Shown: positions 13,843-22,745 of the stretch, piece by piece
How positions within the stretch are numbered: position 1 is the first letter of the stretch
Layout: each line of letters begins with the position of its first letter
Assembly: GCA_016194635.1 (NCBI GenBank)
Contig: JACQBC010000019.1
Coordinates: 1-64,000 of the forward strand
DNA length: 64,000 nucleotides
Direction: 5' to 3'
Source: Gammaproteobacteria bacterium
Lineage (GTDB): Bacteria; Pseudomonadota; Gammaproteobacteria; UBA6429; Thiohalophilaceae
Translations under genes and position numbers: made by a program
The notes under the pieces: model-generated
The model's input: the letters and a program-made list of their open reading frames with translations, nothing else
Database searches by the model: none
Told to the model about the DNA's origin: nothing

Positions 13843-14193
13843 ATGCTCTGGATCATCACTAAATATTTCCTGACCGCGGCCATCGTCGTGCTTGTGTCAG
13901 AAGTCGCAAAACGCAGCGATAAACTCGGCGGCTTGATCGCGGCGCTTCCACTGGTGACCATCCTGGCCCTTATCTGGCTCTACGTCGAGAACCAACCCCA
14001 AGAAAAAATTGCCAATCATGCTTGGTACACATTCTGGTATGTGGTTCCAACCTTGCCCATGTTCCTGCTGTTTCCAATGCTTCTTTCTCGCATTGGTTTT
14101 TGGCCAACCCTGGCGGCGTGCACCGTCATCACCATGGTGTGCTTCGGCCTGTTTGCGCTCAGTGTTCGCCGTTTTGGCATAGAACTGTTGTAA
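13843..14193 (+). CDS. DUF3147 family membrane protein
   Basis: 116 aa with four hydrophobic segments (KYFLTAAIVVLVSEVA; GLIAALPLVTILALIWLYV; WYVVPTLPMFLLFPMLL; LAACTVITMVCFGLFAL). The KRSDKLGGLIAALP motif is typical of DUF3147. Function unknown, presumably inner membrane. GAGG lies before the ATG. Confidence 0.8.
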   Translation: MLWIITKYFLTAAIVVLVSEVAKRSDKLGGLIAALPLVTILALIWLYVENQPQEKIANHAWYTFWYVVPTLPMFLLFPMLLSRIGFWPTLAACTVITMVCFGLFALSVRRFGIELL

Positions 14194-14259
14194 CACCCCT
14201 GTAATCGTAACCGTGAATTGAGAAAAATATTTTCACGCCGCAATATTCCGGAGCAATTG

Positions 14260-15027
14260 ATGTTATCTAACAAGCGAGTGGTAATTACCGGCGGCAGTGA
14301 GGGCATTGGCTTTGGAATTGCCAAGGCCTTCGCGAAAAACGGTGTTGGCGTTTTACTGGTGGCCAGGGACGCAGCCAAGCTCAAAGCATCGGCGGAGACT
14401 CTTACGCCCTTTGGCGTGGAGGTCGAGTTATTACCGGCCGACTTGTCCGATCCGCGGGCGGTCAAGCAAACCGCTCGAAATATCCTTAATATCTGGCCGG
14501 AAGTGGATGTGCTGGTCAATAATGCCGGTATAGCGAGGTTTCACCCCTTCACCGAAACCGACGAGGCACAGCTGGATTTACACCTGAACCTGAATGTAAA
14601 AGCGCCATACCTCCTAACACAACAATTGTTTAACGCACTTGCCGCCCGCCAAGGCGTGGTGATCAACATCTCGTCCTTTTTTTCACATCGGATGCTACCA
14701 GGGCGCCCCTCAACGGCGTACTCGTTAACCAAGGGGGCGATCGATGCGTTTACCAAGGCCCTCGCGTATGAAGCGGGACCGCAAGGGATACGGGTAAATG
14801 CAATCGCCCCGGGAACCGTGAATACGCCCTTGGTACGATCCAACATCGACCGGCTTACGGAAGCAGGCAAGATAAAATTCAGCGACATGATCGGAACTGT
14901 CTACCCGCTGGGGCGTATCGGTGAACCCGATGATGTTGCGGGGGCTGCCGTGTTTCTCGCTTCGGAACACGCACGTTGGATTACCGGAGCGATCCTCGCC
15001 GTTGACGGTGGATTAACTACAAATTGA
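14260..15027 (+). CDS. SDR-family oxidoreductase
   Basis: 255 aa from ATG 14260, which has CCGGAG upstream; an in-frame TTG at 14218 is less likely. Classical SDR features are present: the TGGSEGIG NAD(P)-binding loop, NNAGIA, a catalytic Ser in the NISSFF region, the YSLTK catalytic Tyr/Lys pair, and the LAVDGG end typical of FabG-like proteins. An arginine in VARDAAK after the second strand suggests NADP. Substrate unknown. Confidence 0.9.
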   Translation: MLSNKRVVITGGSEGIGFGIAKAFAKNGVGVLLVARDAAKLKASAETLTPFGVEVELLPADLSDPRAVKQTARNILNIWPEVDVLVNNAGIARFHPFTETDEAQLDLHLNLNVKAPYLLTQQLFNALAARQGVVINISSFFSHRMLPGRPSTAYSLTKGAIDAFTKALAYEAGPQGIRVNAIAPGTVNTPLVRSNIDRLTEAGKIKFSDMIGTVYPLGRIGEPDDVAGAAVFLASEHARWITGAILAVDGGLTTN

Positions 15028-15200
15028 AATACGCCTATGCTGGCAATTAGAAATACCCACCGGTATGGCAGCCGAAGTTCAGCCGTCCGCCACGCTGAAA
15101 CCTTGCGCAGAGATAGGCGGGATAGCGTGCATAACACGCAGTCGCTTTTTGGCGGGGTCACACATATAATGGTCCGCAACTAGCCTATATCATCACACCA

Positions 15201-15962
15201 ATGACCGCACGCTTTGCCAACCAAACGGTATTGATCACCGGCGGAGGTTCCGGTATCGGACAAGCGACCGCGCTGGCCTTTGCCCGTGAAGGCGCCGCGG
15301 TTGTTATCGCGGGCCGCCGCGAGGCGCCTCTTGCCGATACGGTAAAACTGATTCAAGCCGCGAACGGCACGGCAAGCTTGGTGCTCGCCAACGTCGCGGA
15401 TCCGGCCGATGTCGCGCGCATGGTTGAAACCTGCGTGCAACGCCACGGCGGCCTGCAGATCGCCTTCAACAATGCCGGCACGGTTGGAAAACCCGGCCCG
15501 CTTGCAGACTTGGACGAAACCCTCTGGTCCGAGATGATCGCAACCAATCTAACCGGGATCTGGCTGTCGATGAAGTATGAAATTAAACAGATGCAAACAC
15601 ACGGCGGCGGCAGCATCGTCAACATGGCCGCCAATATCGGGGCGCACACCCGCCGTCCCGGCTTGGGTGCGTACGCGGCGACCAAGGCGGCGGTCAGCGC
15701 GCTCACGCGCAATGCCGCGCGCGAGTATATTGCTGACGGCATTCGTATCAACGCCGTTAGTCCCGGGGCCACCGATACTCCCTTGTCACGACGGCCGGGC
15801 GAAACCCATGCGGATCGCGACGCGCGAATCAAAACGGTCGTGCCCCTGGGCCGGGTGGGCACCACCGAGGAAGTCGCGGCAGCCGTGTTATGGCTGGCCG
15901 CACCGGAATCTTCCTTTGTTGTGGGTCATGATCTGGTAGTGGATGGCGGCGCGACTGCCTAG
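15201..15962 (+). CDS. SDR-family oxidoreductase
   Basis: 253 aa. TGGGSGIG loop, AGRREA (NADP-type Arg), NNAG, the SIVNMAANIG strand where the catalytic Ser is normally found, YAATKAAVSALT with the YxxxK pair, and LVVDGG at the end. In the active-site strand Ser is replaced by Ala (NMAANIG where NMSS is usual), so activity may be altered or a neighbouring residue may serve. It is about 170 bases after the preceding SDR. No clear ribosome-binding site. Confidence 0.88.
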   Translation: MTARFANQTVLITGGGSGIGQATALAFAREGAAVVIAGRREAPLADTVKLIQAANGTASLVLANVADPADVARMVETCVQRHGGLQIAFNNAGTVGKPGPLADLDETLWSEMIATNLTGIWLSMKYEIKQMQTHGGGSIVNMAANIGAHTRRPGLGAYAATKAAVSALTRNAAREYIADGIRINAVSPGATDTPLSRRPGETHADRDARIKTVVPLGRVGTTEEVAAAVLWLAAPESSFVVGHDLVVDGGATA

Positions 15963-16040
15963 TGCAGACGGCTAAGAATTTCTTGGCTAGACCGCGTCGT
16001 TGGGCTAACCTCGGATCAAATCCTTAGGAGGAGAGTAGTG

Positions 16041-16400
16041 ATGATCGACAAAACATTCGCAGAGCATTTCGCGCAGCAGTGGATTGACGCCTGGAATAGT
16101 CACGACTTGGATCGCATCCTCGGGCATTATTCCGATCAGTTTGAGATGTCCTCCCCGGTTATTATTCAGATCACGGGCGAGCCCACCGGCACGCTCAAGG
16201 GCAAACACGCGGTGGGTGGTTACTGGGCCAAGGCGTTACAGCTGATCCCCGATCTTCGGTTTGAACTGCTTGCACTCTTGACGGGTGTTAACAGCATCAC
16301 CCTCTATTACAAAGGTGCGCGCGGACGCCTCGCCGCGGAAGTCTTCCATTTTGGCTCCGACCAGAAGGTATTACGGGCATACGCACATTACGCGGTGTAA
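16041..16400 (+). CDS. NTF2-like / SnoaL-type protein
   Basis: 119 aa. FAQQWIDAWNSHDLDRILGHYSDQFEMSSP is the usual opening helix-loop-strand, followed by GKHAVGGYWAKALQLIPDLRF and EVFHFGSDQKV. The fold binds small hydrophobic ligands; no catalytic Asp/His pair can be assigned. AGGAGGAG lies 8 bases before the ATG at 16041; a GTG at 16038 is too close. Confidence 0.82.
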   Translation: MIDKTFAEHFAQQWIDAWNSHDLDRILGHYSDQFEMSSPVIIQITGEPTGTLKGKHAVGGYWAKALQLIPDLRFELLALLTGVNSITLYYKGARGRLAAEVFHFGSDQKVLRAYAHYAV

Positions 16401-16450
16401 CCTGCGGTGTAGTAACTTTAAACACAGTATCCTCCGTATAACCGCCAAAA

Positions 16451-16900
16451 ATGCAAATTACCCCCGCAACCACTTCCGACCTCCCAGCACTCTGTGAATT
16501 GCTGGATCTCTTGTTTTCTCAAGAAGCCGATTTCAAGCCTGACCGCGAAGCACAACGCCGTGGTTTAGCTCGCATCATTAACAACCCAGAGGTTGGGCTT
16601 ATCGTTGTCGCTCGCCGTGATAACCAAGTTGTCGGTATGGTCAATCTTCTCTATACCGTATCTACCGCGCTTGGCGAGCGCGTCGCGTTATTAGAAGACA
16701 TGGTGGTCTCGCCCAACTCCCGTGGCGCCGGCGTGGGCTCTCGGCTTCTAGAACAAGCCATTCAATTCGCGCGTTTCAATGGCTGCAAACGCATCACCCT
16801 GCTTACGGATAGAACGAATGAATCGGCGCAACGTTTTTATCAAAAACACGGTTTTAGTTTTTCAGCGATGATCCCCCTGCGCCTCGCATTGAGCGAATAG
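16451..16900 (+). CDS. GNAT-family N-acetyltransferase
   Basis: 149 aa. N-terminal MQITPATTSDLPALCELLDLLF, strand VALLEDMVVSPNSRG followed by the acetyl-CoA loop RGAGVGSRLLEQAIQFAR, and LLTDRTNESAQRFYQKHGF. It is a compact GNAT with unknown substrate. Palindromic repeat R2 starts 14 bases after its stop. Confidence 0.87.
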   Translation: MQITPATTSDLPALCELLDLLFSQEADFKPDREAQRRGLARIINNPEVGLIVVARRDNQVVGMVNLLYTVSTALGERVALLEDMVVSPNSRGAGVGSRLLEQAIQFARFNGCKRITLLTDRTNESAQRFYQKHGFSFSAMIPLRLALSE

Positions 16901-16913
16901 GTCGCCACGCATA

Positions 16914-17046
16914 TTACTGAGTCACATGGACAGGATACCCTCCCACCAAGACACGCCGTCAATACCTCCCTGTAGACTCGACAGCCGCATCCCTGCGGCG
17001 GACGGTCTTGATGGGAGGGTATCCTGTCCATGTGACTCATTAGTAA
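16914..17046. repeat. long palindromic repeat R2
   Basis: 133 bp. Arms of about 39-42 bases differ only by a 3-base indel near the tip and one mismatch. Relative to R1, GGAAAGG has become GGACAGG with the matching change CCTTTCC to CCTGTCC on the other arm, which is a compensating pair. Core CGTCAATACCTCCCTGTAG followed by GCCGCATCCCTGCGGC. Confidence 0.88.
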
Positions 17047-17076
17047 CTTTACTTTAAATATACAGAAGGAGTTGAA

Positions 17077-17472
17077 ATGCCCAGTGTCTTAATCGAAGTA
17101 CGACGGCAATACACGCCGGAGCAAGAGGTTGCGCTCATGGAAGCGGTTCACCGGGCCTTGCGTGAGGCTTTTAAAATCGTCCCAGGCGATAAGAATGTCC
17201 GCTTTATCGTGCACGAGCCGCACCGCTTCGCCTGCCCACCCGCCCGCGACAAGCCGGATTTTTATACGCACATCAGTATTGACGCCTTCGCCGGCCGTTC
17301 GCTGGATGCGAAGCGCGCTCTGTACCAGGCCATCGTGAACAATCTTGAACCTTTCGGCATCCCCAAAGACCACGTGAAAATTCTGCTGCGCGAAATCGCA
17401 AAAGAAAACTGGGGCATTCGCGGCGGACAAGCCGGCTGTGACGTTGAACTGGGTTTCAAGGTTGAAGTGTAG
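17077..17472 (+). CDS. tautomerase-superfamily protein (MSAD/4-OT-like)
   Basis: 131 aa. Pro2, which becomes the N-terminal catalytic proline once Met is removed, and PSVLIEVRRQYTPEQEVALMEAVHRAL are characteristic. KNVRFIVHEPHRFACPPARD and HVKILLREIAKENWGIRGGQAGCDVELGF place it near the malonate-semialdehyde-decarboxylase-like group rather than 60-aa 4-OT. AGAAGGAG precedes the ATG. Substrate unknown. Confidence 0.82.
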   Translation: MPSVLIEVRRQYTPEQEVALMEAVHRALREAFKIVPGDKNVRFIVHEPHRFACPPARDKPDFYTHISIDAFAGRSLDAKRALYQAIVNNLEPFGIPKDHVKILLREIAKENWGIRGGQAGCDVELGFKVEV

Positions 17473-17647
17473 TTAGCACGTAACATTACACGCGCAATTG
17501 ATACTTTGCTGCAACCTATTGCACCTGTCGCATCTCAACATTGAAGCTGAATATGCTTGCAGCCGTGCAGGAAAAAATAAACAATTGAAAATATCGGTGG
17601 GGATGGTATCGTTGTAAACTGCAGTTTCCTAGATGAGAATAGCTGAC

Positions 17648-18127
17648 ATGACTACCCCCGAAAACCCAAGACCCCCCTTTCCACCGTTTGACGCCCAGAC
17701 CGCCGCCCAAAAAGTTCGCATGGCGGAGGATGCCTGGAACAGCCGCGATCCGCAACGGGTTTCGCTCGCGTACACCCCGGAGAGCGTCTGGCGTAACCGC
17801 GCCGAGTTTTTATCGGGCCGCGACGCCATCGTTCAGTTTCTGACGCGAAAGTGGCACAAAGAGCTGGATTACCGGCTGATCAAAGAACTTTGGGCGTTTC
17901 ACGGTAACCGAATCGCAGTACGCTTCGCCTACGAGTGGCATGACGATTCGGGCCATTGGTACCGCTCGTATGGCAACGAAAACTGGGAGTTTGACCCACA
18001 GGGCTTCATGCGGCGACGCATCGCCAGCATCAACGATCTGCCGATAAACGAGAGCGAACGGAAATACCACTGGCCGCTGGGTCGTCGTCCCGACGATCAT
18101 CCGACGCTGTCTGAACTGGATCTGTGA
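17648..18127 (+). CDS. DUF1348 / NTF2-like protein
   Basis: 159 aa from ATG 17648 (an in-frame ATG at 17633 is possible). The sequence [66 protein letters not shown] and GLMRRR-like [15 protein letters not shown] is the DUF1348 family of SnoaL-fold proteins over its full usual length. No function is established. Confidence 0.87.
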   Translation: MTTPENPRPPFPPFDAQTAAQKVRMAEDAWNSRDPQRVSLAYTPESVWRNRAEFLSGRDAIVQFLTRKWHKELDYRLIKELWAFHGNRIAVRFAYEWHDDSGHWYRSYGNENWEFDPQGFMRRRIASINDLPINESERKYHWPLGRRPDDHPTLSELDL

Positions 18128-18218
18128 GGGCCACCAAGCATCGTTTAACATTGCACGTGCATGTAGTGTCAGGCTATTTTCTATAACATTATATGACACA
18201 AGAAGTATATAGAAAAAA

Positions 18219-19055
18219 ATGATCACCCTTGGCAAAACATACGCATTAAACGTGATCAAAAAAGTCGATTTTGGTTTCTATGTCGACGCCGAGAATCTCG
18301 GTGAGGTGTTATTGCCGCGTAAATTCGCACCCGCAACCCTGAGCGTGGGAGATGTTATCGAGGTCTTGCTGTATCTTGATGCCGATAACCGGCCGGTGGC
18401 GACCACGCAAAAACCCAAGGCCCAGGTAGGTGAATTCGCTTATTTAAAGGTCGTGGCCAACACCGAGGTGGGTGCTTTTTTAGATTGGGGTCTGGATAAG
18501 GATGTCTTAGTGCCGTTTGCCGAGCAACATCGGCCGATGCTCGTCGGGGATTCGTATTTAGTGTATTTGTATCTGGATAAGATCCACGGCCGCATCACCG
18601 CCTCGTCGAATATTGATAACATCTTGGAGGATGACAAACCGCATCAGTTTAAACCGCAACAAGCGGTGCAGCTGATCATCGCCAACAGTACCGATCTGGG
18701 TTACAAGGCGATTATTAATCACAGCCACTGGGGAATGCTCTATAAAGCGGAGGTGTTCGGGCGTTTAAGTTTCGGTCAGTCGATCAACGGTTATATCAAA
18801 CATATCCGACCGGACGGGAAAATTAATCTCAGCCTCCGAAGTAGCCGGGAAACTCGCGACAAACATGAAAACATCATCCTGGACCACTTAAAAAATAATA
18901 AAGGTTATGTTGCGGTGCACGATAACTCGGATCCCAAATTAATCGCGGAACTGTTTGGTATGAGTAAAAGCGCGTTTAAAAAAGCCATTGGCGGCTTGTA
19001 CAAGCAGCGGATCATTAGCCTTGACAAGCAGGGTATTACCTTAATTGAAAAATAA
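18219..19055 (+). CDS. CvfB-type S1 RNA-binding protein
   Basis: 278 aa. Tandem S1-like beta-barrels (KVDFGFYVDAENLGEVLLPRK; NTEVGAFLDWGLDKDVLVPF; a third with GYKAIINHSHWGMLYKAEVF) are followed by a C-terminal winged helix (LIAELFGMSKSAFKKAIGGLYK). This matches CvfB/YitL, an RNA-binding regulator in other bacteria. GTGTCA/TGACAC lies upstream at about 18165-18200. It converges with the RIO kinase, with one base between stops. Confidence 0.87.
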   Translation: MITLGKTYALNVIKKVDFGFYVDAENLGEVLLPRKFAPATLSVGDVIEVLLYLDADNRPVATTQKPKAQVGEFAYLKVVANTEVGAFLDWGLDKDVLVPFAEQHRPMLVGDSYLVYLYLDKIHGRITASSNIDNILEDDKPHQFKPQQAVQLIIANSTDLGYKAIINHSHWGMLYKAEVFGRLSFGQSINGYIKHIRPDGKINLSLRSSRETRDKHENIILDHLKNNKGYVAVHDNSDPKLIAELFGMSKSAFKKAIGGLYKQRIISLDKQGITLIEK

Positions 19056-19056
19056 A

Positions 19057-19914
19057 TTATCCCGGCTCCTGCGCTTGACGCAGACGCTCAAGCCGGGCTT
19101 GCTCTTCGACAAAGGCCGCTTTGATCTCTTCTAACACCGCATCGACATCGGCGGCGTGCGTGTCTTCGGCATGATAACCCGTCAGCGGCGTCTCCGGGTG
19201 TAACGCCCCGTCGCCGTACAACGCCCAGATTTCCTGGGCGTAGCGACGGTCGGCCAATTCGGGGGCGTATTGGGCATAGTAGCGGGTCATATTGTCGACA
19301 TCGCGTTGCAGCATCGACTGGGCGTTGTTATTGACCGCTGCATCGACGGCTTGTGGCAGGTCGATAATCACCGGACCGTGTTCATCCACCAGCACATTAA
19401 ATTCGGACAGATCGCCGTGCACCAGCCCGGCGCAAAGCATGCGCACCACGTACCGCATGACGACGGCGTGATCGTGCAGCGCCTGTTGCGCGGTCATGGA
19501 CACCTCCACCAGACGTGGCGCCACCTCGCCCTGTTTATCGGTGATCAATTCCATCAATAACACCCCGTCAACACAGCCATAGGTTTGTGGGACGCGCACA
19601 CCGGCGCGCGCCAGGCGATAGAGCGCGTTAACCTCGGCATGCTGCCAGGTTTCTTCCTGCTGGCGACGACCGAACTTGGACCCTTTTTCCATGGCACGGC
19701 CACGCCGACTATTACGCACTTTGCGGCCCTCTTGGTATAACACCGCCTGTTTAAAGCTGCGCTGCGCCGCTTCTTTGTAGACCTTGGCGCAGCGGATCTT
19801 GCCGCCGCAGCGCACCACATAGATATCGGCCTCCTTGCCGCTCATCAACCGACGCAGCACCTCGTCCACCAGGCCATCATCCACCAGTGGCTGGATTCGT
19901 TTTGGAATTTTCAT
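19057..19914 (-). CDS. RIO1-family serine protein kinase
   Basis: 285 aa from the ATG at 19914, chosen because family sequence begins at MKIPKRIQPLVDDGLVDEV; longer upstream frame is not conserved-looking. GKEADIYVV is the nucleotide loop, CAKVYK holds the Lys, LVHGDLSEFNVLV the catalytic Asp and VIIDLPQAVD the metal-binding Asp of RIO kinases. Bacterial RIO1 proteins have no settled target. AAGG precedes the start. Confidence 0.88.
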   Translation of the reverse strand: MKIPKRIQPLVDDGLVDEVLRRLMSGKEADIYVVRCGGKIRCAKVYKEAAQRSFKQAVLYQEGRKVRNSRRGRAMEKGSKFGRRQQEETWQHAEVNALYRLARAGVRVPQTYGCVDGVLLMELITDKQGEVAPRLVEVSMTAQQALHDHAVVMRYVVRMLCAGLVHGDLSEFNVLVDEHGPVIIDLPQAVDAAVNNNAQSMLQRDVDNMTRYYAQYAPELADRRYAQEIWALYGDGALHPETPLTGYHAEDTHAADVDAVLEEIKAAFVEEQARLERLRQAQEPG

Positions 19915-20014
19915 AGCGCCCTTGTACCTTATTTGGGCCCGCGAGGGAATGGTGTGGTGGTTAATTAGTGCGATAATAGTCGCTAATCTGAGAACCAAGC
20001 CAGCGTCAAGACAC

Positions 20015-20578
20015 ATGAGCGAATTAATCGAGTTCAACACCGAGCGCCTGCGTTTGCGCCAATGGCGTGCGACGGACCGCGAACCTTTCGCGGCGTTAAA
20101 CGCGGATCCGAACGTCATGGCGTTTTACCCAGCCCCGCTTGAACGGGCCGCCAGTGACGCAATGGCGGACCGTTGTCACGCGCTTATCGCTGGACGCGGC
20201 TGGGGTTTCTGGGCGGTTGAGATCAAGCAGACACAGGTATTTATTGGCTTTGTCGGCTTACATATCCCGACCGCCGCGCTGCCGTTCGCTCCGTGTGTTG
20301 AGATTGGCTGGCGTCTTGCTTTTCAGCATTGGGGCAAGGGTTTCGCCACGGAGGCGGCGCGGGGCGCTCTTCAGGTGGGCTTTGAGTTACTGGACTTATC
20401 TGAAATCGTATCGTTTACGTCAATTCGCAATCTACGCTCGCGCGCCGTCATGGAAAGGCTTGGGATGGAGGCGGCGGCGGAAACATTTGAGTATCCCAAC
20501 GTAGCCGTAGGCAGTATGCTGCGCACGCATTGTTTGTACCGATTGTCGCGTATAAAATGGGCAGCGCCTAGCGTATAA
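20015..20578 (+). CDS. RimJ/RimL-type GNAT acetyltransferase
   Basis: 187 aa from ATG 20015. ELIEFNTERLRLRQW and FAALNADPNVMAFYP are hallmarks of the RimJ/RimL group; EIGWRLAFQHWGKGFATEAARG is the acetyl-CoA motif and IVSFTSIRNLRSRAVMERLGM the C-terminal core. Such proteins acetylate protein N-termini or small amines. It is divergent to the RIO kinase gene, with about 100 bases shared as promoter space. Confidence 0.88.
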   Translation: MSELIEFNTERLRLRQWRATDREPFAALNADPNVMAFYPAPLERAASDAMADRCHALIAGRGWGFWAVEIKQTQVFIGFVGLHIPTAALPFAPCVEIGWRLAFQHWGKGFATEAARGALQVGFELLDLSEIVSFTSIRNLRSRAVMERLGMEAAAETFEYPNVAVGSMLRTHCLYRLSRIKWAAPSV

Positions 20579-20643
20579 TACATCGCTTGATTTGATTTGT
20601 TACGACAGCGCCTTGCTCGAAATACTTGGTTAAGGAGCTATGA

Positions 20644-21612
20644 ATGCCGTCCCTGCTTCGTCGTAGTTTTGTATCGGTTTGCCTCTGCGCCGGGATTTTT
20701 ACGTCTTTTTTTCCCTCGGCCGGGATGGCCTACGCACAACCCACGGGAGGCGCGGCGGTCAGCTTTGCAACGCACGACGCCTCGGGTAACCGCCTTGTTT
20801 TGCGCGCAATGCTTTGGCTCCCGGCGGGACCCGCACGCGCGGCCGTGGTTCTGGTGCATGGCTCTGGTGGATGGAGCGATTTTCGCGAAGGATATTACGG
20901 ACGCGCCCTACGCGCGGCCGGTTACGCCGCACTCGCTATTGATACGTTTGGTCCACGCGGGATCAAACAAACCATCAACGATCAGTCCCAAATCTCGGTT
21001 TTGCAAATGACCCGCGACGCCTTCGCCGCGCGACGCTTGTTGCTGGCACGGGGCTTCGCGGCGGAGCGCCTCGCCATCATGGGCTTCTCTAAGGGCGGCG
21101 CGGTTGCGCTCTACGCGGCGGACCGTAACTTTCTTCCGGCGCAAGTGGATCGATTTGCGGTGGCGATTCCGTTTTACCCTGGTTGCAACATCCACCCGCG
21201 CACTCCCAAACCGGCAAGCCGCGTATTCATGCTGCTCGCGGAGAAAGACAACTACACCGGCATTAAACCCTGCCAAGAGATTGCCGACGACTTCAGAAAA
21301 GCGGGTGGGACGATCTCCGTTAAGATCTATCCCAATGCATCACACGCCTTCGATGGAAACCCGGCAAGCACCCGTAAGATCAACTTGCGTTTCGCCCAGA
21401 GTTATAAGGAGTGCACCGTCTACCTTGAAGAAAACGGCTGGCGGTCCTATGCGGGCAAGAAGTACGCGCCGGCTGACACTTCACTGCTGGCGGATCTACG
21501 CAACACCTGCATGCGAAGAGGCGCCACGGTCTGGACCAATCTTCGACAGAAGCACGCGGCGACGCGTGACGTGATCGAGTTCCTGAATGATTCCTTCCCC
21601 AAAGGACCATGA
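20644..21612 (+). CDS. exported dienelactone-hydrolase-type alpha/beta hydrolase
   Basis: 322 aa. A signal peptide (to about MAYAQ, residue 31) suggests periplasmic location. VVLVHGSGGWSD is the oxyanion region, GFSKGG holds the nucleophile Ser149, LLAEKDNYTG the acidic residue and NASHAFDG the catalytic His, the usual DLH order. AAGGAG lies 6 bases before the ATG. Substrate unknown. Confidence 0.85.
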   Translation: MPSLLRRSFVSVCLCAGIFTSFFPSAGMAYAQPTGGAAVSFATHDASGNRLVLRAMLWLPAGPARAAVVLVHGSGGWSDFREGYYGRALRAAGYAALAIDTFGPRGIKQTINDQSQISVLQMTRDAFAARRLLLARGFAAERLAIMGFSKGGAVALYAADRNFLPAQVDRFAVAIPFYPGCNIHPRTPKPASRVFMLLAEKDNYTGIKPCQEIADDFRKAGGTISVKIYPNASHAFDGNPASTRKINLRFAQSYKECTVYLEENGWRSYAGKKYAPADTSLLADLRNTCMRRGATVWTNLRQKHAATRDVIEFLNDSFPKGP

Positions 21613-21824
21613 CTAAATCATTTTAATTAGCCGTGCTAGTGATGTCTGAATTTTTTCACCTAAACATTTTTACTTTCAGCTTGTGTCATTTTTGACTTTA
21701 TGAAATTATGAACCTGCCAGTCATTCTCTGGAAAATAGGATTGGGTTTAATTCCTGGATTTTGTCTGACTGGCTGTCGTTGCGCATGAGAACAAATTATT
21801 AGGACAAAATTATGAGGTAAACAC

Positions 21825-22586
21825 ATGAACCGAGCCACGGGATACACTCTCAGTAAAGTTCCAGAAGTAACCGTGATCTTCTGGGTCATCAAGATCGCCG
21901 CCACCACCCTAGGCGAAACCGGTGGTGACGCTGTGTCGATGTCGATGCAGCTTGGTTATCTGCTGGGCACGGCGATCTTTGCGGTGATTTTTCTTGTAGC
22001 CGTCGCCGCACAAATTAAGGCAAGGAACTTTCACCCCTTCCTGTATTGGACCACGATTATCGCAACAACAACGGTCGGCACGACCTTGGCGGATTTCGCC
22101 GACCGCTCGCTCGGTATCGGCTACACAGGAGGTGCCTCACTGCTGTTCATTCTGCTCATGGCCTGCTTGGCTATTTGGCATCGGTCGCTCGGCACGGTAT
22201 CCGTTGCTAGCGTGACTTCCGCTAAGGCAGAAATGTTTTATTGGCTCACGATAATGTTTTCTCAAACACTGGGCACCGCATTGGGCGACTGGACGGCGGA
22301 TAGCGCCGGACTTGGATACACCGGCGGGGCTTTTGTTTTTGGTTTACTTTTAGTATTGGTGGTCGCGGCTCATCACTGGACGAGCATCTCAAAAACCGCG
22401 CTCTTCTGGACCGCATTCATCTTGACCCGCCCGCTGGGTGCGGTTGTCGGTGATTTTCTTGACAAGCCAATGAGCGCCGGGGGTTTAGCGTTGAGCCGGT
22501 ATTTAGCATCGACGGCGCTCATCGTATTCATCGTCATCTGCATTTTAATATTTCCCCAGCAAGCGGCAAAGGATCCTGGGCATTAG
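21825..22586 (+). CDS. COG4705 / DUF347-repeat membrane protein
   Basis: 253 aa with about eight hydrophobic segments. Four internal repeats are visible, each with a T-x-G-x-x-x-G/A-D motif (KIAATTLGETGGD; ATTTVGTTLADF; FSQTLGTALGDW; ILTRPLGAVVGDF), two followed by GLGYTGGA-type loops. This is the DUF347 repeat family. It probably is an inner-membrane transporter, but the substrate is unknown. It follows a 212-base intergenic stretch with no gene. Confidence 0.82.
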   Translation: MNRATGYTLSKVPEVTVIFWVIKIAATTLGETGGDAVSMSMQLGYLLGTAIFAVIFLVAVAAQIKARNFHPFLYWTTIIATTTVGTTLADFADRSLGIGYTGGASLLFILLMACLAIWHRSLGTVSVASVTSAKAEMFYWLTIMFSQTLGTALGDWTADSAGLGYTGGAFVFGLLLVLVVAAHHWTSISKTALFWTAFILTRPLGAVVGDFLDKPMSAGGLALSRYLASTALIVFIVICILIFPQQAAKDPGH

Positions 22587-22611
22587 AATAACACAGCACT
22601 TGGCCTCACAA

Positions 22612-22660
22612 ATTCCAATTGCAGATTGGACTTTTCCACGGCCTTGTTAAACCGCCAAGA
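22612..22660 (+). mobile_element. possible decayed right end of a 108-bp-type element
   Basis: The stretch ATTGGACTTTTCCACGG then CCTTGTTA resembles the right terminus of type II (ATTGGGTTTTCCTACAG then CCTCGTTA). It has several mismatches and no left end, so this may be chance. If real, cassette material once extended to here. Confidence 0.2.
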
Positions 22661-22745
22661 AGAGTGATCTTGTGGAAACACCGCTTGAAAAGAGTGTTCC
22701 GTTCGGTCGCGCGCGGCTTGGTGCTGTGGTAGCCTTATTTCACCT

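Noticed and set aside
17536-17580. Another 108-bp element end (ATTGAAGCTG) before the DUF1348 gene
   Set aside because: Only about 9 bases match, no GTT flank and no right terminus.
18164-18200. GTGTCA/TGACAC operator before cvfB
   Set aside because: The 6-bp arms are 22 bases apart and easily arise by chance in AT-rich sequence.
19915-20118. Extended N-terminus of the RIO kinase
   Set aside because: The extra 68 residues are not family-like and overlap the promoter and start of the divergent GNAT gene.
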